A stretch of 64,000 nucleotides of DNA from Blattabacterium sp. (Blaberus giganteus). Its GTDB lineage: Bacteria; Bacteroidota; Bacteroidia; Flavobacteriales; Blattabacteriaceae. Positions 8,960 to 17,217 of the stretch are shown piece after piece. The stretch spans positions 1 through 64,000 of the forward strand of contig NC_017924.1 of assembly GCF_000262715.1 (NCBI RefSeq). The letters run 5' to 3'. The translations under genes and the position numbers were made by a program. The notes below the pieces were generated by a model that saw only the letters and a program-made list of their open reading frames with translations, did not search any database and had not been told where the DNA came from. Each line of letters starts with the position of its first letter. The stretch's first letter is position 1.

Positions 8960-10609
8960 TTATTCAAATTTTATGTTTATAATTTTATTATATGTGATCG
9001 CATATAATAAAATTATAATTGTTGTCAATAAACTAATTCTAGAAAAAAAATCTCCATATTTAATGTAAAAAGTTTTCTTTTTATTTAAATATATTTTATC
9101 ATACAAAATTCCTTCTTTTCCATAAGGAATGGATGATATAATTTCTCCTTTTTCGTTAATAAAACAAGAAATTCCTGTATTTGCCGATCTAGCTACACAT
9201 TTTCGATTTTCAATCGCTCTAATACGAGCGTAACACATATGTTGTTTATGTCCTTGTGATGTCCCCCACCATCCATCATTAGTAACAACAACCATTAATT
9301 CTGCATTTTTTTTTCTAAAAAAATTCGAAACATATTCTCCGAAAACAGATTCATAACAAATAATAGGAGCTATTTTTATTCCTAAATAAGGATGTTTAAA
9401 AACAGAAGGATAATTTTCTTTTCCAAGTTCCATTATAGTTCCTCCAAAATTAAGTAATATATTTCCTAATATAGGTGAAAAAATTTTCCTATAAGGAAAA
9501 GTCTCCACTGCTGGTACTAGTTTAGATTTATGATGAAATTCAACATTTTCATGAGTTCCTATTTGAATTACAGAATTAAAAATATCTATCCATTGCATAT
9601 TTTTTTTGTCTTTTGTAAAAATAGGAATGGAAGTTTTACTTTGATTTTTACGATATAAAGTAAATAATTCTATTCCTGTTATAAATACTGTATTTGGAGA
9701 TTTATTTCTTAAATAATCTTTAAACGCGGAAATAATTTTATTTTTATTTATATCTTTTATTTGTATTTTATTTCCTTTTCCTGGAAACATAGTTTCTGGG
9801 GCTATGATTATCATCGGTTCTTCAGATATTTTTTTATCTATTAATTTTTTTAATTTTGAAATTAATTTATCTGTAGAAGTGTAATATTTTTGATTATATG
9901 GATCTATGTTAGGCTGTAAAATTAATACATTTGCAGTACGTTCATTGTGATTTCTTCTATATTTTATATATATAAGATTTGAAATAAAAATCATGAAAAA
10001 AATTATTCCTATATTAAAAAATATTCTTTTATATAAAAAAAAGATGTTTTTATCATTTTTATACTTAAAAATGGATTCTGTAAATCCAATATTTACTATC
10101 CATATCCATATAGATCCTCCTAAAATCCCCGTATATTCATACCACTGAATCCATTCTGTACGATTAGCAAAACCATTTCCTAAATTCAGCCATGGCCAAG
10201 ATAACTCCCATTCTAAATGCATTTTTTCGAATGAGATCCATAAACAAACTAAAAATATATATCCTATTCTTTTATTTTTTATATGTTTTTTAATCCATGA
10301 ATAAAAAGAAAAAATGATTGACATAAAAGAAGCATTAAGTAAAACTGGAACTAAATAAGCTTCTATTGCAAAAGTTCCATTAGGTCTTTTTGCATAAAAT
10401 AACCACCATGTAGAAATAGCATTCCAGGTAAAAAAAGTAATAAAAGAAAATAATAAAATAGAAAATAAAGAATGATTTAAATAATTTTCTATATATAATA
10501 AAGGAATAAAGGCAATAAATAAATATATGGGAAATCCATCAGTAGGCCATCCAAATCCCAACAAAATACCCGAAAACACACTGTATATAAAAAACTCAAT
10601 TTTACTCAT
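8960..10609 (-). CDS. lnt: Apolipoprotein N-acyltransferase
   Basis: Lnt adds the third acyl chain to the N-terminal cysteine of lipoproteins in the inner membrane, allowing Lol-dependent sorting. The 549-residue protein has about seven N-terminal membrane segments, a periplasmic nitrilase domain, and a final membrane helix (LLTTIIILLYAITYN). The catalytic triad is visible as E272 (APETMFPG), K363 (HKSKLVP) and C418 (IICYESVFG). The ATG at 10609 is used because upstream in-frame codons run into the tmRNA gene and encode no homologous sequence. The last codons form one arm of an 18-bp inverted repeat. lolD at 60033 belongs to the same lipoprotein pathway. Confidence 0.93.
   Translation of the reverse strand: MSKIEFFIYSVFSGILLGFGWPTDGFPIYLFIAFIPLLYIENYLNHSLFSILLFSFITFFTWNAISTWWLFYAKRPNGTFAIEAYLVPVLLNASFMSIIFSFYSWIKKHIKNKRIGYIFLVCLWISFEKMHLEWELSWPWLNLGNGFANRTEWIQWYEYTGILGGSIWIWIVNIGFTESIFKYKNDKNIFFLYKRIFFNIGIIFFMIFISNLIYIKYRRNHNERTANVLILQPNIDPYNQKYYTSTDKLISKLKKLIDKKISEEPMIIIAPETMFPGKGNKIQIKDINKNKIISAFKDYLRNKSPNTVFITGIELFTLYRKNQSKTSIPIFTKDKKNMQWIDIFNSVIQIGTHENVEFHHKSKLVPAVETFPYRKIFSPILGNILLNFGGTIMELGKENYPSVFKHPYLGIKIAPIICYESVFGEYVSNFFRKKNAELMVVVTNDGWWGTSQGHKQHMCYARIRAIENRKCVARSANTGISCFINEKGEIISSIPYGKEGILYDKIYLNKKKTFYIKYGDFFSRISLLTTIIILLYAITYNKIINIKFE
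8977..9018. repeat. 18-bp perfect inverted repeat, likely bidirectional terminator hairpin
   Basis: Bases 8977-8994 and 9001-9018 are perfect reverse complements around the 6-nt loop TGATCG. The repeat lies just past the convergent stops of the NAD(P)HX repair gene (8953) and lnt (8960), but inside the 3' coding end of lnt. The position fits a shared terminator. There is no clear T-run on either side, so the role is inferred. Confidence 0.6.
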
Positions 10610-10645
10610 TTTATGTAAAATTTTAATGAAAAAAAAATAAATAAA

Positions 10646-11043
10646 TGGAGCTGGCGGGATTCGAACCCGCGTCCAAACAAGTCGTATAAAAGATTTATCC
10701 ATATTTATCCAAAAAAATTTTTTACATTTTTATCCAAGTTTTGGATCCAGAATAAAAACTTAAGATTCAAAATATAATTCAGAAAACTTAAGAATCATCT
10801 GTTTTCTTATCCTTAATATTTTTAAGTACCTCTATATCAGAAATTATAAGGAAAAATTTCTGAGAGATATTTTGCTTCTGCGTTTTTTTGCAGATGAAGC
10901 TATAATGTTAACATTAAGCAGCAAAAGCGTATTCTTTTTCGCCATTTATATATTTGTAACGCTTGATTTTCGTGTAATACCTTACGTGACACGATATGCT
11001 TTCTTTTATGACTTATCTTGCTGTCAAATCCAAAATCAGCCCC
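10646..11043 (-). ncRNA. ssrA: tmRNA (ssrA), tag GEKEYAFAA
   Basis: tmRNA rescues stalled ribosomes and tags the unfinished protein for proteolysis. Read on the minus strand, the 5' end GGGGCTG (11043-11037) pairs with CAGCTCC (10653-10647) to form the acceptor stem, with discriminator A at 10646 and no encoded CCA. The T-arm GCGGG-TTCGAAT-CCCGC directly precedes the 3' acceptor strand. The tag frame starts at the GGC resume codon (10943-10941) and runs GGC GAA AAA GAA TAC GCT TTT GCT GCT TAA. This gives GEKEYAFAA, close to the GExNYALAA-type tags of Bacteroidota. About 398 nt. It lies between rodA and lnt, all on the same strand. Confidence 0.93.
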
Positions 11044-11085
11044 TTATTAATGAAATTTCAAATCATTATTTTACTTAAACCTAAG

Positions 11086-11117
11086 TTCATCAGATCAAAC
11101 TAGTTTGATCTGATGAA
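11086..11117. terminator. 32-bp perfect palindrome spanning the rodA stop codon
   Basis: Bases 11086-11101 (TTCATCAGATCAAACT) are the exact reverse complement of 11102-11117. The RNA can fold as a 14-bp stem with a CUAG tetraloop. The rodA stop (11092-11090) and its last eight or so codons lie within it. It ends the mre-mrd-rodA operon and precedes the tmRNA 5' end by 42 bp. No T-run follows on the minus strand. A terminator or a 3'-end stabiliser is the best inference. Confidence 0.6.
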
Positions 11118-12337
11118 TCCATTTTTATAAATATAAATAATAAAACAGTAAAAGACCAAAGAGAAGATCCTCCATAACTGAAAAAAGGCATAACAATCCC
11201 TATTGTTGGGAAAAGACCCATAACCATTCCTAAATTAATAATTATATGAATGAAAAAAATATTTCCAACTGAATACCCAAAAATCCTTCCAAAAACATCT
11301 TTTTGTCTTTCAGATAAAAAATAAATACGACTAATAAATAATAAATAAAATATAATTAAAATTACACTTCCTATAAAACCCCATTCTTCTCCTACAGTAC
11401 AAAAAATATAATCAGTATGCTGTTCAGGAACAAATTTTCCTTTTGTCACAGTCCCTTTTTTATATCCTTTTCCAAAAAATTTTCCTGAACCAATAGCTGT
11501 TTTAGAATATAATAAATTATATCCTACATTATCTCTATATTTTCTATCAAATTCATTTTGAAATAAAATATTGATTCTATCTTTATGATGTTGTTTAAAA
11601 AATTTTTGAAAAAAAAATGGAGAAAAAATAGAAAAAACTGAAAAACTAATAAACAAAAATATGTAAAAAAATAAATCAGCAAGAGATGTATTTTTTTTAA
11701 TTTTAAAAAGAAAGAAAAAAATAAAAATAATAAATAAAAGTAAAATAACAATCCAAGGAGATAAATTTAACGAAACCACAAACAAAAAAATATAAAATAA
11801 AAAATAAAGTAGAAAAGAAATAGATAACCCTTCTCTATATAAAGTAAGAAGAAAAGAAGAAAAAACTATAGAAGAACCAGGATCAGGTTGTAAAAATATC
11901 AAAAAAGCAGGCAATACTAATATAATAAATATATGGAATAATGCTTTATGATTATTTTCGATATTTTCTTGACTCATTACATGAGCTATTATTAAAGATG
12001 TTGATATTTTAGCTAACTCAGACGGTTGAAAACTAATAGGACCAAAAACATACCAAGATTTTGAACCATTTATATTTTTTCCAAAAAAAAAGACTCCAAT
12101 CAAAAGAAATAACGTAAATAAAAAGAAAAATGGAGCTATATGTTTATAATGAATAGGTTTAAACAGAAAAACAATAAATATGAAAACAAAACTAAACAAT
12201 ATCCATATTAACTGTTTTTCTGCTTTTTCTGGAGATACAGAATATAAATTCATATATCCAAAAAAGATCATAATAATATAAATGATAACAACTCCCCAAT
12301 CTATGTTTTTAAATAATATTTTATTTCTTTTTACCAT
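11090..12337 (-). CDS. rodA: Rod-shape peptidoglycan glycosyltransferase RodA (SEDS family)
   Basis: RodA polymerises lipid II glycan strands during cell elongation, paired with PBP2. The 415-residue protein is almost entirely hydrophobic, with about ten membrane segments. It shows SEDS hallmarks: the early GSKSWYVFGPISFQPSELAK segment, the EQHTDYIFCTVGEEWGF loop, and the C-terminal GIVMPFFSYGGSS segment. It is the last gene of mreB-mreC-mreD-mrdA-rodA, and its start overlaps the mrdA end by 17 bp. Its coding end lies inside a perfect 32-bp palindrome. Confidence 0.94.
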   Translation of the reverse strand: MVKRNKILFKNIDWGVVIIYIIMIFFGYMNLYSVSPEKAEKQLIWILFSFVFIFIVFLFKPIHYKHIAPFFFLFTLFLLIGVFFFGKNINGSKSWYVFGPISFQPSELAKISTSLIIAHVMSQENIENNHKALFHIFIILVLPAFLIFLQPDPGSSIVFSSFLLTLYREGLSISFLLYFLFYIFLFVVSLNLSPWIVILLLFIIFIFFFLFKIKKNTSLADLFFYIFLFISFSVFSIFSPFFFQKFFKQHHKDRINILFQNEFDRKYRDNVGYNLLYSKTAIGSGKFFGKGYKKGTVTKGKFVPEQHTDYIFCTVGEEWGFIGSVILIIFYLLFISRIYFLSERQKDVFGRIFGYSVGNIFFIHIIINLGMVMGLFPTIGIVMPFFSYGGSSLWSFTVLLFIFIKMDSSDQTSLI

Positions 12338-14228
12338 TATATGTATAAGTGTAAAAGTTATTTAATTTCTTCATTTTTGCTATTGAATTATATACTTTTT
12401 GCAGTCCTGAAGTCATTATTTTTTTTTCAAGATTTTTTCTAATCACATTATTTTTGATATACTTTTCTGCAATAAGACTAGCAATAGGTCCGGCCCAACG
12501 AGATCCAAATCCTCCATTTTCTATTATAACAGAAATAGCAATTTTAGGATCTTCTATTGGAGCAAACAATATAAAAATAGAATGATCGGGTAAAGAAACT
12601 ATTTTTTTATGATTCACTTTAATAAAATTCTGAGCCGTTCCTGTTTTTCCAGCCATTCTAATATCGTATGATCTAAAACTTCTTCCAGTTCCGATAATAA
12701 ATACTTTTTCCATTCCATTAATAATTAAATCAAAATATTTCTTTTTTACTTTAGTCTGTTTAGCTACAGTGTAGTTAGGATTTGATATAAGTTGATGATT
12801 TATTCGTTTTACTATATGTGGAGTATAGAAAAAACCCCTATTTGCTATAGCGCAAACCATATTAGCTAATTGTATAGGAGTCACATTGATCTCTCCTTGA
12901 CCTATACTATTAGAAATAATTGTAATAGCATTCCATTTTGTTGTTCCATATTTTTTATTATAATAGTCTCCAGAAGGAATAACACCTTTTTCTCCTGTAG
13001 CTAAATCGTTATACAAATAATTTCCAAAACCAAAACTTTTTATAATATCACACCATTCATTAACTCCTTTTGTCAAATCTTTAGGATATTTTTCTATCAC
13101 ACGTTTATAAACTTGTGCAAAATAATTATTACAAGATACAGCTACTGCTGTTTCTATCCCTATAGGAAATCCATGAATTCCAGAATGACAATGAATTCTC
13201 TTTTTCCCATATTTAAATCCCTTATAACATATAAAAGTCGTATTAGTGTCTACTACTCCCATTTGAAGACCTGCTAATTCAGTAAGCAATTTAAATGGAG
13301 AAGCTGGTGGATAACGAGCTTGTGTAGTTCTATCAAATAAAGGATTATCTATTGTATTTTTCATTAATTTTTTAAATTCTTTAGATCTATTTATACCTAC
13401 AAATAAATTGGGATCATTAATGGGACTAGATACTAAGGATAAAATTTCTCCATTTTTAGGATTTATAGCAACGATTCCTCCCTTTTTTTGATACATAAGC
13501 TGTTCTGCGTAATTTTGTAAATTCCAGTCTATAGTTAAAGAAATATCATTTCCACTTATAGCTTTTATATTATTTTTATTATTATTATAACTTCCTATAA
13601 TACATCCTTTTCTATCTCTTACCCAATATTTTACTCCTTTTTTTCCTCTTAAAATTTTTTCATAAGATTTTTCTACACCGGCCCAACCAATAAAATCTCC
13701 CATTTGATAATAATTAGATTCTTTTTTAATTACTTTTTGAGTAACTTCTCCTATATATCCTAATATATTGGATGAACTTTCTACTTTGTAATCCCTAAGA
13801 GAACGTTTTGTCCAATCAAACCCTTTGTATTTATAAAGTTTTTCTTGTATAGTAGCGAACTTTTCTTTTGAAATAAAAGGTAAAAAAACGGATGGCAAAT
13901 ATTTAGAATAAGCTTTTGCTTTTTCTAAATTTTTAGAAAAAGTATTTTTATCAATTCCTACGAGATTACAAAATTCTATAATGTTAAAATGTTCATCTAT
14001 AAGAATAGGAATAACTATTAATTCATAAATAGATTTGTTAAAAACCAATAGATTCTCATTTCTATCAAAAATAGACCCTCTTTCAGGAATAATAATTTCT
14101 TGTTTTATAGAAGTATTAAAAGCATTCAAAATATACTTTTCTGTATATATTTGGATATAAAATAATCTGATTATGAGAATTATACCTATAAAAATTAACA
14201 AAATGTAAAATTTATATAATTTTTTCAT
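12321..14228 (-). CDS. mrdA: Penicillin-binding protein 2 (peptidoglycan transpeptidase)
   Basis: PBP2 is the elongasome transpeptidase partner of RodA. The 635-residue protein has one N-terminal membrane anchor (about 5-25), a PBP dimerisation/pedestal domain, and a C-terminal transpeptidase domain. The three catalytic motifs are present: SPFK (S310) in PPASPFKLL, SCNNYF (SxN) and AGKTGTAQ (KTG). Its end overlaps the rodA start by 17 bp and its start overlaps the mreD stop by 4 bp, so coupled translation is likely. Retaining the full elongasome implies the cell still makes a peptidoglycan wall. Confidence 0.94.
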   Translation of the reverse strand: MKKLYKFYILLIFIGIILIIRLFYIQIYTEKYILNAFNTSIKQEIIIPERGSIFDRNENLLVFNKSIYELIVIPILIDEHFNIIEFCNLVGIDKNTFSKNLEKAKAYSKYLPSVFLPFISKEKFATIQEKLYKYKGFDWTKRSLRDYKVESSSNILGYIGEVTQKVIKKESNYYQMGDFIGWAGVEKSYEKILRGKKGVKYWVRDRKGCIIGSYNNNKNNIKAISGNDISLTIDWNLQNYAEQLMYQKKGGIVAINPKNGEILSLVSSPINDPNLFVGINRSKEFKKLMKNTIDNPLFDRTTQARYPPASPFKLLTELAGLQMGVVDTNTTFICYKGFKYGKKRIHCHSGIHGFPIGIETAVAVSCNNYFAQVYKRVIEKYPKDLTKGVNEWCDIIKSFGFGNYLYNDLATGEKGVIPSGDYYNKKYGTTKWNAITIISNSIGQGEINVTPIQLANMVCAIANRGFFYTPHIVKRINHQLISNPNYTVAKQTKVKKKYFDLIINGMEKVFIIGTGRSFRSYDIRMAGKTGTAQNFIKVNHKKIVSLPDHSIFILFAPIEDPKIAISVIIENGGFGSRWAGPIASLIAEKYIKNNVIRKNLEKKIMTSGLQKVYNSIAKMKKLNNFYTYTYNGKKK

Positions 14229-14737
14229 TGTTTAATTTTTTTGAAAAAAAAATATATAATACATAAAATAGTTGTAAAAATACTGCTAAATGTTGTTCTA
14301 AATAAAACAATTTTGTTGAAAATACTACCTTTCAACATTCCTAATATTAACAAAGAAAAATGATGTGTAACAACTAACGAAAATATATAAAGCACTTTTC
14401 TTATAAAAGACAATTCATAAATTGAAAAATCGTTTCTATTTATAAAGTTTTTTCCGTCAAAAAATTGTAAAAATTTCAATCTTAAAAAAGCAGATAAAGT
14501 AGAAGAAAAAGCATGAATTCCTCCAGAATTCATGCAATGATCAATTATCCATCCTATTAAAAATGATAAAAACAAAAACAAAAATCTATTTTCATTGTAT
14601 GGATATATTAATATAAAAAGAATATATATATAAGGATATAATTCTGATGAAAATAAAGAATTTAATATTGATACTTGAATTAAACAAAAAATGAAAATAT
14701 AAAATACAGAAATAATAAAACTTTTAATTAGATTCAT
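14225..14737 (-). CDS. mreD: Rod shape-determining protein MreD
   Basis: MreD is a small integral membrane component of the elongasome. The 170-residue product is hydrophobic with five or six predicted membrane segments and an internal GWIIDHCMNSGGIHAFSST stretch resembling MreD. Sequence conservation in this family is low, so position carries much of the call: it sits between mreC (1-bp overlap) and mrdA (4-bp overlap) in the canonical order. Confidence 0.88.
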   Translation of the reverse strand: MNLIKSFIISVFYIFIFCLIQVSILNSLFSSELYPYIYILFILIYPYNENRFLFLFLSFLIGWIIDHCMNSGGIHAFSSTLSAFLRLKFLQFFDGKNFINRNDFSIYELSFIRKVLYIFSLVVTHHFSLLILGMLKGSIFNKIVLFRTTFSSIFTTILCIIYFFFKKIKQ

Positions 14738-15570
14738 TACTTATTTTCAACTTTATAAAGTTGAACATCATTCCATTCTTTTTTAAACAAATTTTTTACA
14801 ACATAAGCATTTTCTATGGTAGAAAAATTAGCCATGAGTTTCACTTTTATAATATAATTAGCATGTTCTTCATCCAATTTATAAGAATGAACTCTTCCAA
14901 TTGTAATTCCTTCAGGAAAAGTGGAAGATTTACCATCTGTTTCGACAATATCTCCTTTATGTATCGTGGAATGTCTTGGTATATCATATAAAACTACATA
15001 TTCATGATCCAATCCATTCCAACTAAGAGTTCCAAAATACTTATTTTTTTTTAGTCTGGCATTGACCTTAATTTTTGGATTTAAAAGAGAAATTGCTATA
15101 CTAAAATGTGGAGAACTTTTTATAATAATCCCTGCAATTCCATCTGACAATATAATCCCCATATCTGGGGAAATTCCATCTATATTTCCTTTGTTTATGG
15201 TTATATAGTTGGATTGTTCGTGTATACTATTATTTATAATTTTTACTGGAGTAAAAGTATACTGTTGTAAATAATGAATATCCTCTTTTTGAAAATCTTT
15301 AGATATTTTTCTTATTTTAGAAGATATTTGAGCTTCATGTAATCTTTTATTTTCATTTAAAAGTTTTTTGTTTTCAATTTCTAATAAAAAATAACTACGC
15401 AATTTGTAGATGGATTCATAAATTTTTCCAATTATAAAATTTGAAGAACCTGCATAAATATATTGATGAAATTTTGAATTTGAAAAGGAAAGAAAAACAG
15501 CGAAAAATTCTAGTAAAAAAAAGAAAATCAGGAAACGCCATTTTAAAAAAAAATTAAAAATTTCACGCAT
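14737..15570 (-). CDS. mreC: Rod shape-determining protein MreC
   Basis: MreC is a bitopic inner-membrane protein that links cytoplasmic MreB to the periplasmic synthases. The 277-residue protein has a short cytoplasmic N-terminus, one membrane helix (about 12-30), a coiled coil (about 50-75) and a beta-rich periplasmic domain. That domain contains ITINKGNIDGISPDMGIILS and VETDGKSSTFPEGITIGRV, typical of MreC. The ATG at 15570 (MREIFNFFLKW) is preferred; the frame can be extended to a TTG at 15579. The stop overlaps the mreD start by 1 bp. Confidence 0.92.
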   Translation of the reverse strand: MREIFNFFLKWRFLIFFFLLEFFAVFLSFSNSKFHQYIYAGSSNFIIGKIYESIYKLRSYFLLEIENKKLLNENKRLHEAQISSKIRKISKDFQKEDIHYLQQYTFTPVKIINNSIHEQSNYITINKGNIDGISPDMGIILSDGIAGIIIKSSPHFSIAISLLNPKIKVNARLKKNKYFGTLSWNGLDHEYVVLYDIPRHSTIHKGDIVETDGKSSTFPEGITIGRVHSYKLDEEHANYIIKVKLMANFSTIENAYVVKNLFKKEWNDVQLYKVENK

Positions 15571-15581
15571 AAAAATCAATC

Positions 15582-16622
15582 CTATTTCATTAAAAATGTA
15601 AATTTATCAATATTTTTTAACGCAACTCCTGTTCCTTTTACTACAGCTCTCAAAGGATCTTCTACTAAATAAACAGAAAGACCGGTTTTATTGGAAATTC
15701 TTTTATCTAATCCTCTTAATAGAGATCCTCCACCTGCCATATATATTCCTGTTTTGTAAATATCTGCGGCAAGTTCTGGGGGAGTTCTAGAAAGAGTTTC
15801 CATAACGGCATCCTCAATTCGTAAAATCGATTTATCTAAAGCAGGAATTGTTTCCTTATAAGAAAGATTCATTTCTTTAGGTTTTCCTGTTGGAAGATCT
15901 CTTCCTTGTATATGAATTTCCTTTGGAGGAGTTTCTATAGATTCCATAGCCGCTCCTATATCTATTTTTATTTTTTCTGCAGTTCTTTCTCCAATATACA
16001 GATTATATTTAGAACGAAGAAAATAAGCAATATCATTAGTAAAAACATCTCCAGCTATTTTTATAGATTTTTGACATACTATTCCACCTAAAGCTATGAC
16101 TCCACATTCTGTGGTTCCTCCTCCTATATCAATAATCATATTTCCTTCAGCTTTGGTGACAGAAATACCTGAACCTATAGCAGCGGCCATGGGCTCTTCA
16201 ATAAGATATACTTCTTTAGCATTAAGATGCTGAGCTGAATCTTTTACGGCTCTTTTTTCCACTTCTGTGATTCCGGATGGAATACAAATAACCATTGTTA
16301 ATGATGGAGTAAAAAATTTGTTATTTACACCTGGAATTTTTTTAAGAAATTCTTTAATCATAAGTTCTGCCACTTGATAATCTGCAATGACTCCATCTTT
16401 CAATGGTTTGTAAATTTTTATATTTTCATGTGTTTTTCCTTGCATTTGTTTAGCTTCTTCCCCTACTGCTAATACTTTTTTTGTTCTTACATCTATAGCT
16501 ATTATTGAAGGTAAGTCTACTATTACTTTGTTATTATGCATAATCAGTGTATTTGCTGTACCTAAATCTATAGCTATTTCTTGAGTAAAAAGATTCTTCA
16601 TAAAATCTATTACTAATCCCAT
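15582..16622 (-). CDS. mreB: Rod shape-determining actin homologue MreB
   Basis: MreB forms membrane-bound filaments that position the elongation machinery. The 346-residue protein shows the actin-fold motifs: phosphate 1 IDLGTANTLI (about 18-27), phosphate 2 DIGGGTTECGVIALGG, and the adenosine-motif YMAGGGSLLRGLD near the C-terminus. It is first in its operon and is divergent from folK across 97 bp, so the operon promoter probably lies there. That gap contains a 6-bp inverted repeat, ATACAG-TTTTT-CTGTAT (16670-16686). Confidence 0.96.
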   Translation of the reverse strand: MGLVIDFMKNLFTQEIAIDLGTANTLIMHNNKVIVDLPSIIAIDVRTKKVLAVGEEAKQMQGKTHENIKIYKPLKDGVIADYQVAELMIKEFLKKIPGVNNKFFTPSLTMVICIPSGITEVEKRAVKDSAQHLNAKEVYLIEEPMAAAIGSGISVTKAEGNMIIDIGGGTTECGVIALGGIVCQKSIKIAGDVFTNDIAYFLRSKYNLYIGERTAEKIKIDIGAAMESIETPPKEIHIQGRDLPTGKPKEMNLSYKETIPALDKSILRIEDAVMETLSRTPPELAADIYKTGIYMAGGGSLLRGLDKRISNKTGLSVYLVEDPLRAVVKGTGVALKNIDKFTFLMK

Positions 16623-16704
16623 TAATATTTTTTTTATGAAAATATTTACCTAATTTAAGTAAAATAAGAATACAGTTTTTCTGTATATTATGAATATGTT
16701 GTAA

Positions 16705-16712
16705 TAATTTTG
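16705..16712 (+). promoter_or_regulatory. Candidate -7 element upstream of folK
   Basis: TAATTTTG matches the Bacteroidota -7 consensus TAnnTTTG and lies 7 bp before the folK ATG at 16720, implying a nearly leaderless transcript. I see no good -33 TTTG at the usual distance, so support is weak. Confidence 0.3.
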
Positions 16713-16719
16713 TTTTAAT

Positions 16720-17217
16720 ATGAAAGAACACGATGTATTCTTGTTGCAAGGAAGTAATAAAAAAGATAAAAAAAAATATTTAGATAAATCTTTAATTTTA
16801 ATTTCTAAAAAAATAGGTAAAATTATTAGAATTTCATCATATTTTGAAAGCGAAGCATGGAATATGAAAAATTATTCTATTTTTTATAATAGAGCTTTAT
16901 ACATAAAAACAGATTATTCTCCTATTGATCTTTTAAAAAAAATTTTTAATGTAGAATTTATTGTAGGTAGAAGAAAAAATATTTGTACAGGAGAATATCA
17001 AAATCGAGAAATAGATATAGATATTTTATTTTATGATCATATTATTATATATAGTTTCATTTTGACAATTCCTCATCCATTATTACATTTACGAAGATTT
17101 GTTTTAGAACCTATGTGTGAAATCGCACCAAATAAAAATCATCCAATATTTAATTTAACTATTTTAGAAATGTTAGGATTATGTATGGATAAATTATATG
17201 TAAAAAAAATTGTATAA
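16720..17217 (+). CDS. folK: 6-hydroxymethyl-7,8-dihydropterin pyrophosphokinase (HPPK)
   Basis: HPPK transfers pyrophosphate from ATP to hydroxymethyl-dihydropterin in folate synthesis. The 165-residue protein is of normal length. It shows the N-terminal LLQGSN turn, the SSYFESEAW loop, the catalytic REIDIDILFYD segment (Mg-binding Asp pair of the DxD motif) and the IPHPLLHLRRFVLEPM signature. Its end overlaps the TTG start of lptD by 8 bp. The gene suggests that folate is still made de novo. Confidence 0.93.
   Translation: MKEHDVFLLQGSNKKDKKKYLDKSLILISKKIGKIIRISSYFESEAWNMKNYSIFYNRALYIKTDYSPIDLLKKIFNVEFIVGRRKNICTGEYQNREIDIDILFYDHIIIYSFILTIPHPLLHLRRFVLEPMCEIAPNKNHPIFNLTILEMLGLCMDKLYVKKIV

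Noticed and set aside
10610..10702. N-terminal extension of lnt in the same frame
   Set aside because: It is antisense to the 3' end of tmRNA; the encoded residues come from the T-arm complement and match no Lnt. ATG 10609 fits homologues.
10872..11078. 68-codon frame on the + strand
   Set aside because: It lies antisense to tmRNA, whose secondary structure and tag explain the region.
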